DNA from: Leptospiraceae bacterium
Lineage (GTDB): Bacteria > Spirochaetota > Leptospiria > Leptospirales > Leptospiraceae
Reading direction: 5' to 3'
Length of the DNA: 64,000 nucleotides
Assembly (NCBI GenBank): GCA_024233875.1
Contig: JACKPB010000008.1
Location: 27,501 to 91,500 of the forward strand
Shown here: positions 25,393 to 34,818 of the stretch, piece by piece
Layout of the letters: each line of letters starts with the position of its first letter
Position numbering within the stretch: the first letter of the stretch is position 1
Notes under the pieces: model-generated
The model's database searches: none
The model's input: only the letters and a program-made list of their open reading frames with translations
What the model was told of the DNA's origin: nothing
Made by a program: the position numbers and the translations under genes

Positions 25393-27522
25393 ATGAGTAC
25401 TACAGAAACTAAGTACAGCGACAAATTATTAAAAACCAGAAATATAGGTATTTCTGCACATATCGATTCAGGGAAAACAACCCTCACTGAAAGAATCTTA
25501 TTTTACACCAATAGAATCCATGCCATCCATGAAGTTCGTGGTAAAGATGGAGTCGGTGCAAAAATGGATAGTATGGATCTCGAAAGAGAGAAAGGAATCA
25601 CCATCCAATCGGCTGCCACTTACTGTACTTGGAAAAACAAAAACGATGATCAGGAATACACTATCAATATCATTGATACTCCCGGTCACGTTGACTTTAC
25701 GATTGAAGTAGAAAGAGCTCTCAGGGTATTGGATGGAGCGATTCTTGTTCTCTGTGGAGTCTCCGGTGTTCAATCTCAGTCCATTACTGTTGATAGACAG
25801 ATGAGACGTTATTCTGTTCCGAGGGTGGCATTTATCAATAAATTAGATAGAGCCGGTGCAAATCCCTGGAAAGTCATCGAACAACTAAGAGAAAAATTAA
25901 AACACAACGCGGTTGCTGTTCAGATTCCCATAGGTCTCGAAAACAACCACGTAGGCGTGATCGATCTCATTCATATGAAGGCCGTCTATTTTGAAGGTCC
26001 CAATGGAAATGAAGTCATAGAAAAAGAAATTCCCGAAGAATACAAAGAAGAAGCAGACAAAAGAAGAGAAGAACTCCTCGATGCGGCTTCTCTCTGCAGT
26101 GATGAACTCACAGAAGCTATGCTGGAAGGTACTCCATCTATCGAACTGATCAAGTCAGCACTCAGAAGCGGTGTTCTCGATCTGAAGATCACTCCTGTTT
26201 TCATGGGCTCTGCTTACAAAAATAGAGGAGTTCAAAAACTACTGGATGGGGTAACCGAACTCCTAGCTTCTCCTAAAGACATTCGTAATGAAGCTCTGGA
26301 TATTGACAAAAGCGAAGAAAAGATAGTTCTTACATCTGATCCAAGCCTTCCTTTAGTAATGCTCGCATTCAAACTGGAAGATGGTCGATACGGTCAGTTG
26401 ACTTATTGTCGTGTGTATCAGGGCAAGGTCTCCAAAGGGATGACCATCATCAACTCATCCACAAACAAAAAACACAACGTGGGTAGATTGGTACGTATGC
26501 ATTCCAACGAAATGGAAGAGATCAGTTCTGCAGAAGCGGGTGATATCGTTGCACTCTTCGGGATAGATTGTGCTTCCGGTGATACATTTACCGATGGAAC
26601 CACTAAGATTTCCATGACTTCTATGTTTGTCCCCGAACCTGTGATTTCTCTCACTATTGAAGCGAAAGAATCCAAGCATCTTCCCAACCTTGCCAAAGCT
26701 TTAAACCGATTCACTAAAGAAGATCCTACTTTCCGAACTGAAATCGACAAAGAGTCCGGACAGACCATCATCAAAGGAATGGGAGAACTTCACCTGGAAG
26801 TTTACATTGAAAGGATGAAGAGAGAGTACGGTGTGGAACTGGTAACAGGAGCACCTCAGGTTGCTTATCGTGAAACCATCACCAAACGTGCGGACTTTGA
26901 CTACACTCACAAGAAACAAACAGGTGGTCAGGGACAATTTGCCCGTGTTGCCGGTTATCTTGAACCCATTCCTTCCGAAGAACACAAAGACTATGAGTTT
27001 GTGGACAAGATCGTCGGTGGATCCATCCCCAGAGAGTACATTGGTTCCTGTGACAAAGGTTTCAAGAGCTGCCTGGAAAGAGGAGCTCAGATTGGATTCC
27101 CTATCATCGGAGTTCGGGCTGTCATCAACGATGGTGCGTACCATGATGTGGATTCATCAGACATGGCCTTCCAAATTGGTGCCAGATATGGTTTCCGTCA
27201 GGGATTTTTGAAAGCTTCTCCGATCATCCTCGAGCCTATCATGAAAGTAGACGTCGAAGGTCCGGTAGAGTTTCAGGGGGCTATCCTCGGCTCTCTCAAC
27301 CAGAGAAGGGGTATGATCATCAATACCACTGAAGAAGATGCTTATTGTAAGATTGAAGCTGAGGTTCCTCTTGCTGACATGTTTGGATATGCAACAGTTT
27401 TGAGATCCGCTACTCAGGGAAAAGCTGAATTTGCTATGGAATTTTCCAAATACAGCCCTGTACCTAAAAATATCGAGCAGGAACTACTCAAGAAATACAA
27501 AGTCAAATCTGAAGAAGATTGA
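25393..27522 (+). CDS. fusA: Translation elongation factor G
   Basis: A 709-residue translational GTPase that drives ribosome translocation. The P-loop is AHIDSGKTT, switch I ends in EREKGITIQSAAT, then DTPGHVDFT and NKLDRAGA. Domain IV carries HKKQTGGQGQFARVAGY and domain V ends with the usual MEFSKYSPVP. The sequence is strongly Leptospira-like. GAGGAAT lies just upstream of the ATG. The gene appears monocistronic, away from the str operon, with an intrinsic terminator after it. Ribosome recycling activity cannot be judged from sequence. Confidence 0.96.
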   Translation: MSTTETKYSDKLLKTRNIGISAHIDSGKTTLTERILFYTNRIHAIHEVRGKDGVGAKMDSMDLEREKGITIQSAATYCTWKNKNDDQEYTINIIDTPGHVDFTIEVERALRVLDGAILVLCGVSGVQSQSITVDRQMRRYSVPRVAFINKLDRAGANPWKVIEQLREKLKHNAVAVQIPIGLENNHVGVIDLIHMKAVYFEGPNGNEVIEKEIPEEYKEEADKRREELLDAASLCSDELTEAMLEGTPSIELIKSALRSGVLDLKITPVFMGSAYKNRGVQKLLDGVTELLASPKDIRNEALDIDKSEEKIVLTSDPSLPLVMLAFKLEDGRYGQLTYCRVYQGKVSKGMTIINSSTNKKHNVGRLVRMHSNEMEEISSAEAGDIVALFGIDCASGDTFTDGTTKISMTSMFVPEPVISLTIEAKESKHLPNLAKALNRFTKEDPTFRTEIDKESGQTIIKGMGELHLEVYIERMKREYGVELVTGAPQVAYRETITKRADFDYTHKKQTGGQGQFARVAGYLEPIPSEEHKDYEFVDKIVGGSIPREYIGSCDKGFKSCLERGAQIGFPIIGVRAVINDGAYHDVDSSDMAFQIGARYGFRQGFLKASPIILEPIMKVDVEGPVEFQGAILGSLNQRRGMIINTTEEDAYCKIEAEVPLADMFGYATVLRSATQGKAEFAMEFSKYSPVPKNIEQELLKKYKVKSEED

Positions 27523-27534
27523 TGATTCAACCGG

Positions 27535-27580
27535 AGAAACCTTTTTGTTCTTAAAAAGGTTTCTCTTTTCTTTTCCCTTT
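27535..27580 (+). terminator. Rho-independent terminator of fusA
   Basis: A perfect 12-bp inverted repeat AGAAACCTTTTT (27535-27546)/AAAAAGGTTTCT (27553-27564) with loop GTTCTT, followed by the pyrimidine tract CTTTTCTTTTCCCTTT. Confidence 0.88.
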
Positions 27581-27662
27581 CCACACCCATTCCATACCTT
27601 ACATCGTCTAATTTAAAGACTCTAAACCCCTCTATCTTTTTTATGAATTTTCTTAATCTGAG

Positions 27663-27691
27663 TTGAAAGGTTTAAGTAATTTAAGTTTATA
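27663..27691 (+). promoter_or_regulatory. Putative promoter close to the receiver/kinase start
   Basis: TTGAAA (27663-27668) and TTTATA (27686-27691) with a 17-bp spacer. The -10 ends only 10 nt before the ATG at 27702 and no ribosome binding site is present, so the transcript could be leaderless. Confidence 0.4.
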
Positions 27692-27701
27692 GTAAAATCA
27701 T

Positions 27702-28964
27702 ATGGAAGAAAATGCGATCACCCATACCCCAATTCTTTTAGCTGAAGATGATCCCACTACATCTATGATGTTTCAGCGCTTTTTAAAGAAGCATGGATAC
27801 AAGGTAGATATCGCAAGAGATGGAGAAGAGGCACTGGAGAAAATCAACACCTCCGGAATCCCATACCATGTAATAGTCACAGACCTCGAAATGCCAAAAC
27901 TGAATGGTCGCGAACTGATAGCCAAGATTCGACCCGGGAACCCCTGGCTCACTATCATCGTCATGACTTCAGATAGCAATCCGGAAACGGTGATAGAGAT
28001 TATGAAACACGGTGTGTTTGATTATATAGTCAAACCTGCCAATCTAGATGAACTTCGACTCAAAATCAATCGGGCCATAGAGACCTCCCTTCTCAAAAAA
28101 GAAAAGCATCTCTACGAAAAAGAGAAAATGGTTCGAATGGAAAAACAATTGGAGTGGTACAACTTCAAAGAGCAGAAGAACGATACTGAAAAGTATGATA
28201 TGAAAGTTCTTCATACCAATATCTATCACAATTTGCGAACCAATCTCTCACAGGGTGCGGGTTTTGGAGTTCTCATCTCTCTTGTTGAAATGCTCGAAAC
28301 TCTTCCGGAAGATGAAAATGGGAACAAACTTCTGGACAAAGAGTACATGAACATGCTGAAAGAAAATGCTCAGTTCTCTACCAATGTGATTCGGGTTTTT
28401 TCCATCCTGGAGACTCTGACATCTGCAAAGATTTCATTACGGGAAGCTTACCTCAAAGAGATTTACAACTTAGTTTTAGAAACCAGAAAAAAACTGGAGA
28501 AGAAGATAGCACTGAGAAATCATTCCGTCTCCATTAGCGATTGGAAGCATGAAGGAAAAGAAAAAATCATCCTAAACTCTCAATATCTAACTGAGGCAAT
28601 CGAAGAATTGATGCTAAACGCAATGAAGTTCTCACCACCGGAAAAATCGATCATAGTTTTATTTTATATTCGGGAAGGTGAGTTTCAGATTACATTTTTA
28701 AATCGATTCTACAATCCCGAAAATCCAAAAATCGGAATCCCGGACGAATACCAAAATCTTATTTTTGAGCCTTTTTTCCGATTGACCCGTCTCGTATATA
28801 GCGATTACGAAACCCTGGATTATGGACTCGGTTTGGCAAAAGCGAAGGTGATTGTCCAAAAACTGGGGGGAAAGATCACTGTTGGAAATCTTCAGGATCA
28901 TATAGGAAAAGAACCCGGTTGTATGGTAGAGTTTTCAATTACTTTTCCTATCGTTGTACACTGA
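27702..28964 (+). CDS. Hybrid response regulator/histidine kinase (REC at N-terminus)
   Basis: A 420-residue soluble signalling protein. Residues 8-125 are a receiver with the acidic pair in LLAEDD, phospho-acceptor Asp61 in VTDLEMP, and Lys111 in YIVKPAN. A coiled linker (KKEKHLYEKEKMVRMEKQLEW) leads to a helical segment with a candidate H-box, YHNLRTN (His about 176). A HATPase domain follows with N-box EELMLNAMKFSP, an F-box-like FEPFFRL and G2-box DYGLGLAKA. Reversed order (receiver first) is typical of cytosolic kinases fed by an upstream phosphorelay. No output domain or partner gene is adjacent. Confidence 0.85.
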   Translation: MEENAITHTPILLAEDDPTTSMMFQRFLKKHGYKVDIARDGEEALEKINTSGIPYHVIVTDLEMPKLNGRELIAKIRPGNPWLTIIVMTSDSNPETVIEIMKHGVFDYIVKPANLDELRLKINRAIETSLLKKEKHLYEKEKMVRMEKQLEWYNFKEQKNDTEKYDMKVLHTNIYHNLRTNLSQGAGFGVLISLVEMLETLPEDENGNKLLDKEYMNMLKENAQFSTNVIRVFSILETLTSAKISLREAYLKEIYNLVLETRKKLEKKIALRNHSVSISDWKHEGKEKIILNSQYLTEAIEELMLNAMKFSPPEKSIIVLFYIREGEFQITFLNRFYNPENPKIGIPDEYQNLIFEPFFRLTRLVYSDYETLDYGLGLAKAKVIVQKLGGKITVGNLQDHIGKEPGCMVEFSITFPIVVH

Positions 28965-29595
28965 GAAGCAAGAGACCGTCCCCTACAGGAAACAAAGTCC
29001 TGGGATTAGAACAGACTTGAACCTTTTGCCAAAATTCCTTCATTGCCAGATCGGAAGGTCGATCATTGGACTCATCCTGAATCCTTCCATGCCAGAAGAC
29101 ATTATCAAATATCAGCTTACTTCCATCGGGTAGGATCCTGAGAAGGATTTCCAGTAGCTCAGGATAACAGATCTTATCACAATCCACAAAACACAGGTCA
29201 AAATCCAGATGCTTTTGTTCTCTGAGATGACGCAAAATATGTACTTCATGCAATTCGACTTTTTGGGATGGTAATTTGTATCGCTCTATGAACCTTCCCG
29301 CATCCTGAATGCATTTCTGATTTCTTTCCATGCTGCTAATTTTGAGTGGAAGTCCGGAGGAAAGCATCCAAAGTGTAGAGTATCCCAAACCGGTTCCCAA
29401 TTCCAGGATAGTCGCAGGTGATTCTTTCTCTACGATGTATTTGAGAACTTCCCCGGAAGCGGGTGAAAGAATCGGAATTCTTGCTGAAATCGCATACTCC
29501 TCAATTTCCCTAAACCCTTCATGGGGTCGACTCACCAAGTTTTCATGAATAAAGTCTTCAAAACTATCAATAAATATGCTTTTAAATTTTTTCAT
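28948..29595 (-). CDS. SAM-dependent O-methyltransferase family protein
   Basis: A 215-residue class I methyltransferase resembling the catechol/caffeoyl-CoA O-methyltransferase family. ILELGTGLGYSTLWM is the SAM-binding motif I, ISSMERNQKC carries the ribose-binding acid, and FVDCDKICYPELL and FDNVFWHGRI match the metal-binding blocks (usually FVDADK and DNVLW). It overlaps the 3' end of the convergent receiver/kinase gene by 17 nt. Substrate unknown. Confidence 0.82.
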   Translation of the reverse strand: MKKFKSIFIDSFEDFIHENLVSRPHEGFREIEEYAISARIPILSPASGEVLKYIVEKESPATILELGTGLGYSTLWMLSSGLPLKISSMERNQKCIQDAGRFIERYKLPSQKVELHEVHILRHLREQKHLDFDLCFVDCDKICYPELLEILLRILPDGSKLIFDNVFWHGRIQDESNDRPSDLAMKEFWQKVQVCSNPRTLFPVGDGLLLLSVQR

Positions 29596-29658
29596 ACTCT
29601 GGAATGTTTGTAGGAAATGCTCTACAAGTTTTCATAACCATAGAGGAATATACCATCC

Positions 29659-30168
29659 ATGAGAATACTTTTTTTCTTAATAATTTTATCAACCTCCGCT
29701 CTGATTGCAGAACCATCAGAAGTAATCAACTCTGAAGTTTCTTTTGAAGTCGATACAAGATTTGGAAAGTCCAAAGGTAATTTTTCAAAACCTTCTTTTG
29801 AAGAATTGGATTCCGCAGCGGGCAAGGCAGTCATTGCAATCAATACCTCCACTATCAATACCGGAAATGGAATGAGGGACAAACATCTCCGATCCGATGA
29901 TTTTTTTGATACCGAAAAGTTTCCCAAAGCGACCCTGACCATTCTCTCCAGAAATGGGAATCAATTGAAATCGATTCTTCAGATTAAAGATGTAAAAAAA
30001 GAATACTCCATAAATTTCCAAACCAAAGAAGAAGGTGATCAAATCACTTATTTTGGAGATTTTACAATCAACCGTAAAGATTTCAAAATAGATTACGATA
30101 GTCTAATGAACCCTATTGAAAATGAAGTAAAAATATTTTTTAAAGTTACAATGAAAAAGATAGGTTAA
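29659..30168 (+). CDS. YceI-family periplasmic protein
   Basis: A 169-residue protein with signal peptide (cleavage near ALIA) and the YceI lipocalin-like fold. The conserved block GMRDKHLRSDDFFDTEKFPKATL is followed by FTINRKDFKIDYDS. Family members bind isoprenoid or other lipophilic molecules in the periplasm. First gene of a plus-strand set with a small exported acidic protein (5 nt later) and a potassium transporter. Confidence 0.88.
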   Translation: MRILFFLIILSTSALIAEPSEVINSEVSFEVDTRFGKSKGNFSKPSFEELDSAAGKAVIAINTSTINTGNGMRDKHLRSDDFFDTEKFPKATLTILSRNGNQLKSILQIKDVKKEYSINFQTKEEGDQITYFGDFTINRKDFKIDYDSLMNPIENEVKIFFKVTMKKIG

Positions 30169-30173
30169 AAAAA

Positions 30174-30434
30174 ATGAAATTCATCAGCCCGATTTTTTTA
30201 TTATTGATACTTTCCCTCCCTTTATTTACTGAAAGCGCAATTGCTCAGAAGGGCAAATTATTCCTATCTCAGATTTTTTCCCTTGAGACACCCGGAGATA
30301 AGAGATACAACCTTCCCGAATCCTACCAACAGAAATTTTCACAGGTGAACGGTGGTGTCATGGAAGAAGAATTTGACGAACAGGAAGGAAACGAAGAAGA
30401 ACAGGAGAACGAAGAGTTAGAAGAAGAAGCCTAA
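30174..30434 (+). CDS. Small exported acidic protein of unknown function
   Basis: An 86-residue protein with a clear signal peptide (cleavage after SAIAQ or nearby) and a strongly acidic C-terminus in which about 20 of the last 25 residues are Glu, Asp or Gln/Asn. I do not recognise it. Its tight spacing between yceI-like (5 nt) and trkH-like (4 nt) genes indicates cotranscription. The tail might bind cations or a basic surface; this is speculation. Confidence 0.7.
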   Translation: MKFISPIFLLLILSLPLFTESAIAQKGKLFLSQIFSLETPGDKRYNLPESYQQKFSQVNGGVMEEEFDEQEGNEEEQENEELEEEA

Positions 30435-30438
30435 ACTC

Positions 30439-32025
30439 ATGAGACTATTTTTAACCGGTCTGGGAAAGTTTCTCGGATTCATTTTCGGACCGTTAATCAA
30501 TTATATAAAATCAAAATCAGTAGCACGGGGGATCTGTATTAGTTTTGGTGCCAGCATTCTCTTCGGTTCCCTCCCCCTCTACATTTCAGAATTTGGAAAT
30601 CTCAGCCTAATCGATTCCCTCTACTTATCCGCCTCAGCTTTTTGTGTCACAGGATTGTCTCCCGTCCCGATCTCAGAATTGTCACGCATAACTCAGATCA
30701 TCCTCATTCTTTATGTTCAAATGGGGGGATTGGGCATAATTGTCGTTACTGTTCTTATCGGAATGCTCGTGATTACAGGACTCTCCCGAAATACTCAACT
30801 TCAATCCTTCATCACTGAAGTTTTGGATGCAAATATTCAAAAAGCCGACAAGAAGCTCAAAGAAAAGAAAAATGAAACTGATCGAATAGTTCGGGTAATT
30901 ATTTCAATTTTCAATATTACCATCACCCTGGAATTGATCGGAACCATTGCTCTATTTTTTTTCCTTCCCCACAAAGAAACCGCAACCTTTCAAGAAAAAT
31001 TATTCGATTCTCTATTCACCTGTATTTCCGCTTTCAATAATGCGGGTTTTTCTGTCTATGATGATCTCGGCTTTACAATGTATCACACACCCAGCATGAT
31101 TGTGATATCCTCTCTCATCATTCTCGGAGGGATAGGATATCCTGTGATTATCTTTATCGAGAAGTTTGTACTAAAAATTTTCATCAGGATCTTCAATCAC
31201 CTGGAGGTCTGGGGTGAGACTTACCTCATGATGAAAGCTATCAAAGGGAAGGATCCGAATGCCCTCGACTATTTTTTTACTCAGATGTCCGGATGGACTC
31301 AGAATCGTATAGAAGATTACAATAGCAATCTCACAGGAGAATCCAATCGGGTTCAGACCAATATCATTCTAAAAGGAAGTCTGATTCTCGTTTTTGGAGG
31401 TGCGATTTCTATTCTTCTTTTGGAGTACAATAACCCTCTTTCCATTGGCTCTCTATCCTTTTCGGACAAAGTCTTGAATTCTTTTTTCATTTCCGTTTCT
31501 TCGAGAACTGCCGGGTTCAGTACGATTTCGTTGAACGACATTTCTGATCCTACAATTGTTCTCATTACTCTTTTGATGTTTGTAGGTGGAGGTCCTCAGG
31601 GAACTGCCGGAGGAATAAAAATCACTACATTTGTGATCCTGGTGAAATATCTTGCAAACGTCATTAGTTCCAAAAGCCTGGTTGAAATTTTTGGAAATAC
31701 CATTTCAAAGCGATCTGTTGCAATGTCGATTCGATTGTATTTTTTGGCAACCTCTGCATTGGCTCTGGTCATATTCATTCTTACTATTTTTCATAATGAT
31801 AAAAACAAAATTCCTGAAATCGTCTTTGAAGTGATCAGTGCCTTCAGTACGGTCGGCTTCAGTCTGGGAATCACAAATACAATCAGTGCTTATGAAAAAA
31901 TCATCTATGTTCTTCTGATGTATGTAGGAAGAATAGGAATCTTTACCGTTTTGATTGCCCTGACCGGAAATCCGGTTACCAGTCAGGTAGGTCAGGATGA
32001 TGGTCTAAAGATTCAGGTGGGATGA
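30439..32025 (+). CDS. TrkH/KtrB-type potassium transporter
   Basis: A 528-residue inner membrane K+ channel-like transporter with the four-fold M1-P-M2 architecture. Filter loops include SASAFCVTGLSPV, CISAFNNAGFSV, VSSRTAGFSTISL and ISAFSTVGFSLG, each with the key glycine. FVGGGPQGTAGGIKITTF is the conserved region near the intramembrane gate. A cytosolic KtrA/TrkA gating partner would be expected but is not encoded nearby. Last gene of the YceI set. Confidence 0.88.
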   Translation: MRLFLTGLGKFLGFIFGPLINYIKSKSVARGICISFGASILFGSLPLYISEFGNLSLIDSLYLSASAFCVTGLSPVPISELSRITQIILILYVQMGGLGIIVVTVLIGMLVITGLSRNTQLQSFITEVLDANIQKADKKLKEKKNETDRIVRVIISIFNITITLELIGTIALFFFLPHKETATFQEKLFDSLFTCISAFNNAGFSVYDDLGFTMYHTPSMIVISSLIILGGIGYPVIIFIEKFVLKIFIRIFNHLEVWGETYLMMKAIKGKDPNALDYFFTQMSGWTQNRIEDYNSNLTGESNRVQTNIILKGSLILVFGGAISILLLEYNNPLSIGSLSFSDKVLNSFFISVSSRTAGFSTISLNDISDPTIVLITLLMFVGGGPQGTAGGIKITTFVILVKYLANVISSKSLVEIFGNTISKRSVAMSIRLYFLATSALALVIFILTIFHNDKNKIPEIVFEVISAFSTVGFSLGITNTISAYEKIIYVLLMYVGRIGIFTVLIALTGNPVTSQVGQDDGLKIQVG

Positions 32026-32030
32026 AGTCC

Positions 32031-33272
32031 TCAAGGGGATACCGGTACCGCCGGCTTTTCTTCTTCAAAAACTTTTACTCTCGAAGCGGCAAATATGGCT
32101 ACAAGTGTTGATAGGATTGCAAAGTAGCCGACGTATTGGTAGTTTGAGAGCGAACCATCTGGATTTTTGACCAAAATCCAACCCGAAATTATAGAAGCTA
32201 CTCCGGATGCAAGTTGTTGGAAGGATGAATTCAAACTCATGAAGCCACCGCGGTTGGCGGGTTTGACTACTGCGGTGATCATAGCCATAGCGGGAATAAA
32301 ACGACCGGATACAAAAATAAAGAAAAAAGTGTTCACGATCAAGGCATACACAAGAGAAACCTTTCCCATATTGGTTACAAGAAATATAGGAATCGTTGAA
32401 AGGGTTGCTATGATAGAAAATACCTGAAATTTTCCAAACTTATCAGCAAGACTTCCGATTATTCTTGCAGTTACTATCGTCGCCCCTCCTCCCAACATAT
32501 AAAAATAGGCTAATTCCTGCTCTGTGACACCTACATTGGAAACCATGTACGGACTAATGAAGGGGATTACACTGAATCCAGCAAACATCATCGTTATGAT
32601 TAATAAAAATGCATTCAAATGGTTGGTTTCACTCAGGATCGTTTTGTACACTCCCAATGGAGAATGCTTCTTCTCTTTATTGAGATGTGAATTCAAGGAA
32701 GGCATGATGAAGTGAGAAAAAAACAAGATGATAGCAGAAAGAACCGTAAGTCCCCAGAAGGGGGCACTCCAATGCTCAAACCGTGAGGCGAGATAAAGAC
32801 CGGCCGGAACTCCTGCAACCGAAGCCAGAGAAAATGCAGACATGACCACTCCGGTGGCCTTTCCCCTTCTTTCGTAAGGTATCACATCACCAATGATTGA
32901 AAAGACTGTGGCTCCGATGATCCCACCGAAAGCTCCCGAGACGATCCTGGCTAAAACTAAATAGATATAATTTGGAGAGATGGCACAGAGAAGTGTCCCC
33001 AGAGTGAATCCCAAATAAGATGAATTCAGAACAGCTTTTCTATCAAATTTGTCTATAATCGATGTGCCCAGAATCCCTACAATTCCGGCACTAAAAGTAT
33101 AACTGGAAACGATAAAACCGAATTGCTGGGGATCCACCTGAAATACTTCCATAAAACGGGGTCCGAGGGGCATGATGATGACAAAATCCAAAATATGGGT
33201 AAACTGAATCCCTGCCAGAAGAAGCAGAATTTGCCATTCTTTCAATATGGCTTCTTTTTTAATTTCTTTCAT
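32031..33272 (-). CDS. Major facilitator superfamily transporter
   Basis: A 413-residue multi-pass permease of the drug:H+ antiporter 1 (AraJ/EmrD-like) type. Motif A appears as DKFDRKAVL between TM2 and TM3 and again as LADKFGKFQ in the second half. GRIVSG-like ARIVSGAFGGIIGA and FSLASVAGVPAG match helices 4 and 5. The start overlaps the xseB stop (TAATG), making it the last gene of the five-gene operon beginning at 36355. Substrate unknown. Confidence 0.85.
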   Translation of the reverse strand: MKEIKKEAILKEWQILLLLAGIQFTHILDFVIIMPLGPRFMEVFQVDPQQFGFIVSSYTFSAGIVGILGTSIIDKFDRKAVLNSSYLGFTLGTLLCAISPNYIYLVLARIVSGAFGGIIGATVFSIIGDVIPYERRGKATGVVMSAFSLASVAGVPAGLYLASRFEHWSAPFWGLTVLSAIILFFSHFIMPSLNSHLNKEKKHSPLGVYKTILSETNHLNAFLLIITMMFAGFSVIPFISPYMVSNVGVTEQELAYFYMLGGGATIVTARIIGSLADKFGKFQVFSIIATLSTIPIFLVTNMGKVSLVYALIVNTFFFIFVSGRFIPAMAMITAVVKPANRGGFMSLNSSFQQLASGVASIISGWILVKNPDGSLSNYQYVGYFAILSTLVAIFAASRVKVFEEEKPAVPVSP

Positions 33273-33550
33273 TAGAATAGAATCTCATCTTCCTTAGTTT
33301 TTTGTTTCTCTTTCTGCCTGACTGCATTTCCACGGACTACATTACCTTCGGAATTTTTTGATAAAAATTCAATCTTGCCTTCTGCTTCCTGCAAACGATC
33401 AGTGCAAATCTTTTTCAATTCCATCCCACGCTCATAAGCTCTTATGGAATCATCCAAAGAGAGCTGTCCTCTCTCTAATTTTTCAGCGATTTTCTCCAAC
33501 TCTTCAAGAGCTTCCTCGAAATTGATTGGTTTCTCTGATGATTTCGTCAT
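33272..33550 (-). CDS. xseB: Exodeoxyribonuclease VII small subunit
   Basis: A 92-residue helical hairpin protein. NFEEALEELEKIAEKLERGQLSLDDSIRAYERGMEL is the complete XseB family signature. It binds XseA to form the exonuclease that degrades single-stranded DNA into oligonucleotides. Overlaps xseA by 4 nt and the MFS gene by 1 nt. The extended charged C-terminus (VRQKEKQKTKEDE) is not part of the core. Confidence 0.93.
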   Translation of the reverse strand: MTKSSEKPINFEEALEELEKIAEKLERGQLSLDDSIRAYERGMELKKICTDRLQEAEGKIEFLSKNSEGNVVRGNAVRQKEKQKTKEDEILF

Positions 33551-34818
33551 AGTTTTTCCTTTACCTCAGCCTTCAAACGACCTTTCTCCAAAATTATTTC
33601 AATTTCTTCTCCGATCTCTATCTCATCTCCGGATCGAAGTACATTTTTCTCATTGTCCCGGACAACAGAATATCCTCTCCTGAGTGTTCCCAGAGGGGAA
33701 AAGTTTTCAACTCTCTCCTGAATCAATTCAAATCGATTTCTCCTCGAGAGAATATGAGAACGTGTGATTCTTTCCAAAGTATCAAATTTTTGAAGCAGAT
33801 TTTTTTTGGAAGAAATATGATTCTTACCCAATAAAAATATTTTAGATAGGATTTCATCTACTCTTTGAATTCTCTGTTCGAGCAAATCCATGGGTTCCTG
33901 AAAGATATGACGGTTGGAAGTATAGGTAAATCTATCTTTAAGAGTAGTAAGAACATACCTGAGAGATTGTGTGATTCTTTCGGAGAGTCCCTCAAGATAA
34001 TCAACCATTTCATCAAGATCGGGTACGGCAAATTCAGCTGCAGCAGTGGGTGTCGGTGCGGTTGCATCCGCCGCAAAATCAGTAAGAACAGAATCTATTT
34101 GGTGTCCGACTGCCGAAATGATAGGAACATTCGAATTGTAAAATGCCATAACAACATTTTCATCATTGAATGCCATTAAATCTTCAAAACTACCCCCACC
34201 CCTTCCGGCGATGATTACATCTACTCCCCAAACAGGATTGTTCAATTCCTTAATGGCATTGATAATAGATGCAGGTGCCATTTCTCCCTGAACCAGACAC
34301 GGAGCGATCAATATATTTATATTCGGGTATCTATCTTTCGTAATACGTATAATGTCTTCCAGAGCGGCTCCTCCGGATGCGGTGGCAATTCCCAGAGTTC
34401 GGGGATATCTGGGAATTGGCTTTTTATGATCGGGATCAAAAATACCCATTGAATCCAACTTGGCTTTCAGCTGTTCGATCCGGTAAAGAATATCCCCCTT
34501 ACCGAGTTCATCTACCCGACTTACATTGATATTATAAGTTCCTCCTGCCTCATAAACAGAAAGAGAGCCTAAGACCTGAACCTGCATGCCATCAGAAAGT
34601 TTTTTTCCTTTGTAATTCCTGAAATGGGAAGAGAAAAAAGTACATCGTATCACACAATTATTGTCTTTCAATGAGAAATAGGAATGCCCCACTCCGGAAA
34701 TTGAAAAATTAGAGATCTCACCCTGAACCCAAATATTTTTAAATTCCTGACGTTCATTGATTAAATTTTTTAGATTTCTATTAATTTCGGATACAGAATA
34801 GACTTTTTCTTCAATCAT
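33547..34818 (-). CDS. xseA: Exodeoxyribonuclease VII large subunit
   Basis: A 423-residue nuclease subunit. An N-terminal OB fold (VSEINRNLKNLI...IWVQGEISNF, HSYFSLKDNNCVIRC) is followed by the catalytic domain with IGIATASGGAA-type, IIAGRGGGSFEDLMAFNDENV and SAVGHQIDSVLTDFAAD motifs, then a long coiled-coil. GRGGGS and the GHQxDxTxxDxxAD-like block are hallmark XseA. It overlaps xseB and the upstream permease gene by 4 nt each. Confidence 0.95.
   Translation of the reverse strand: MIEEKVYSVSEINRNLKNLINERQEFKNIWVQGEISNFSISGVGHSYFSLKDNNCVIRCTFFSSHFRNYKGKKLSDGMQVQVLGSLSVYEAGGTYNINVSRVDELGKGDILYRIEQLKAKLDSMGIFDPDHKKPIPRYPRTLGIATASGGAALEDIIRITKDRYPNINILIAPCLVQGEMAPASIINAIKELNNPVWGVDVIIAGRGGGSFEDLMAFNDENVVMAFYNSNVPIISAVGHQIDSVLTDFAADATAPTPTAAAEFAVPDLDEMVDYLEGLSERITQSLRYVLTTLKDRFTYTSNRHIFQEPMDLLEQRIQRVDEILSKIFLLGKNHISSKKNLLQKFDTLERITRSHILSRRNRFELIQERVENFSPLGTLRRGYSVVRDNEKNVLRSGDEIEIGEEIEIILEKGRLKAEVKEKL

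Noticed and set aside
26701..27144. 147-residue minus-strand frame inside fusA
   Set aside because: Antisense to a highly conserved gene; low-complexity, no motifs.
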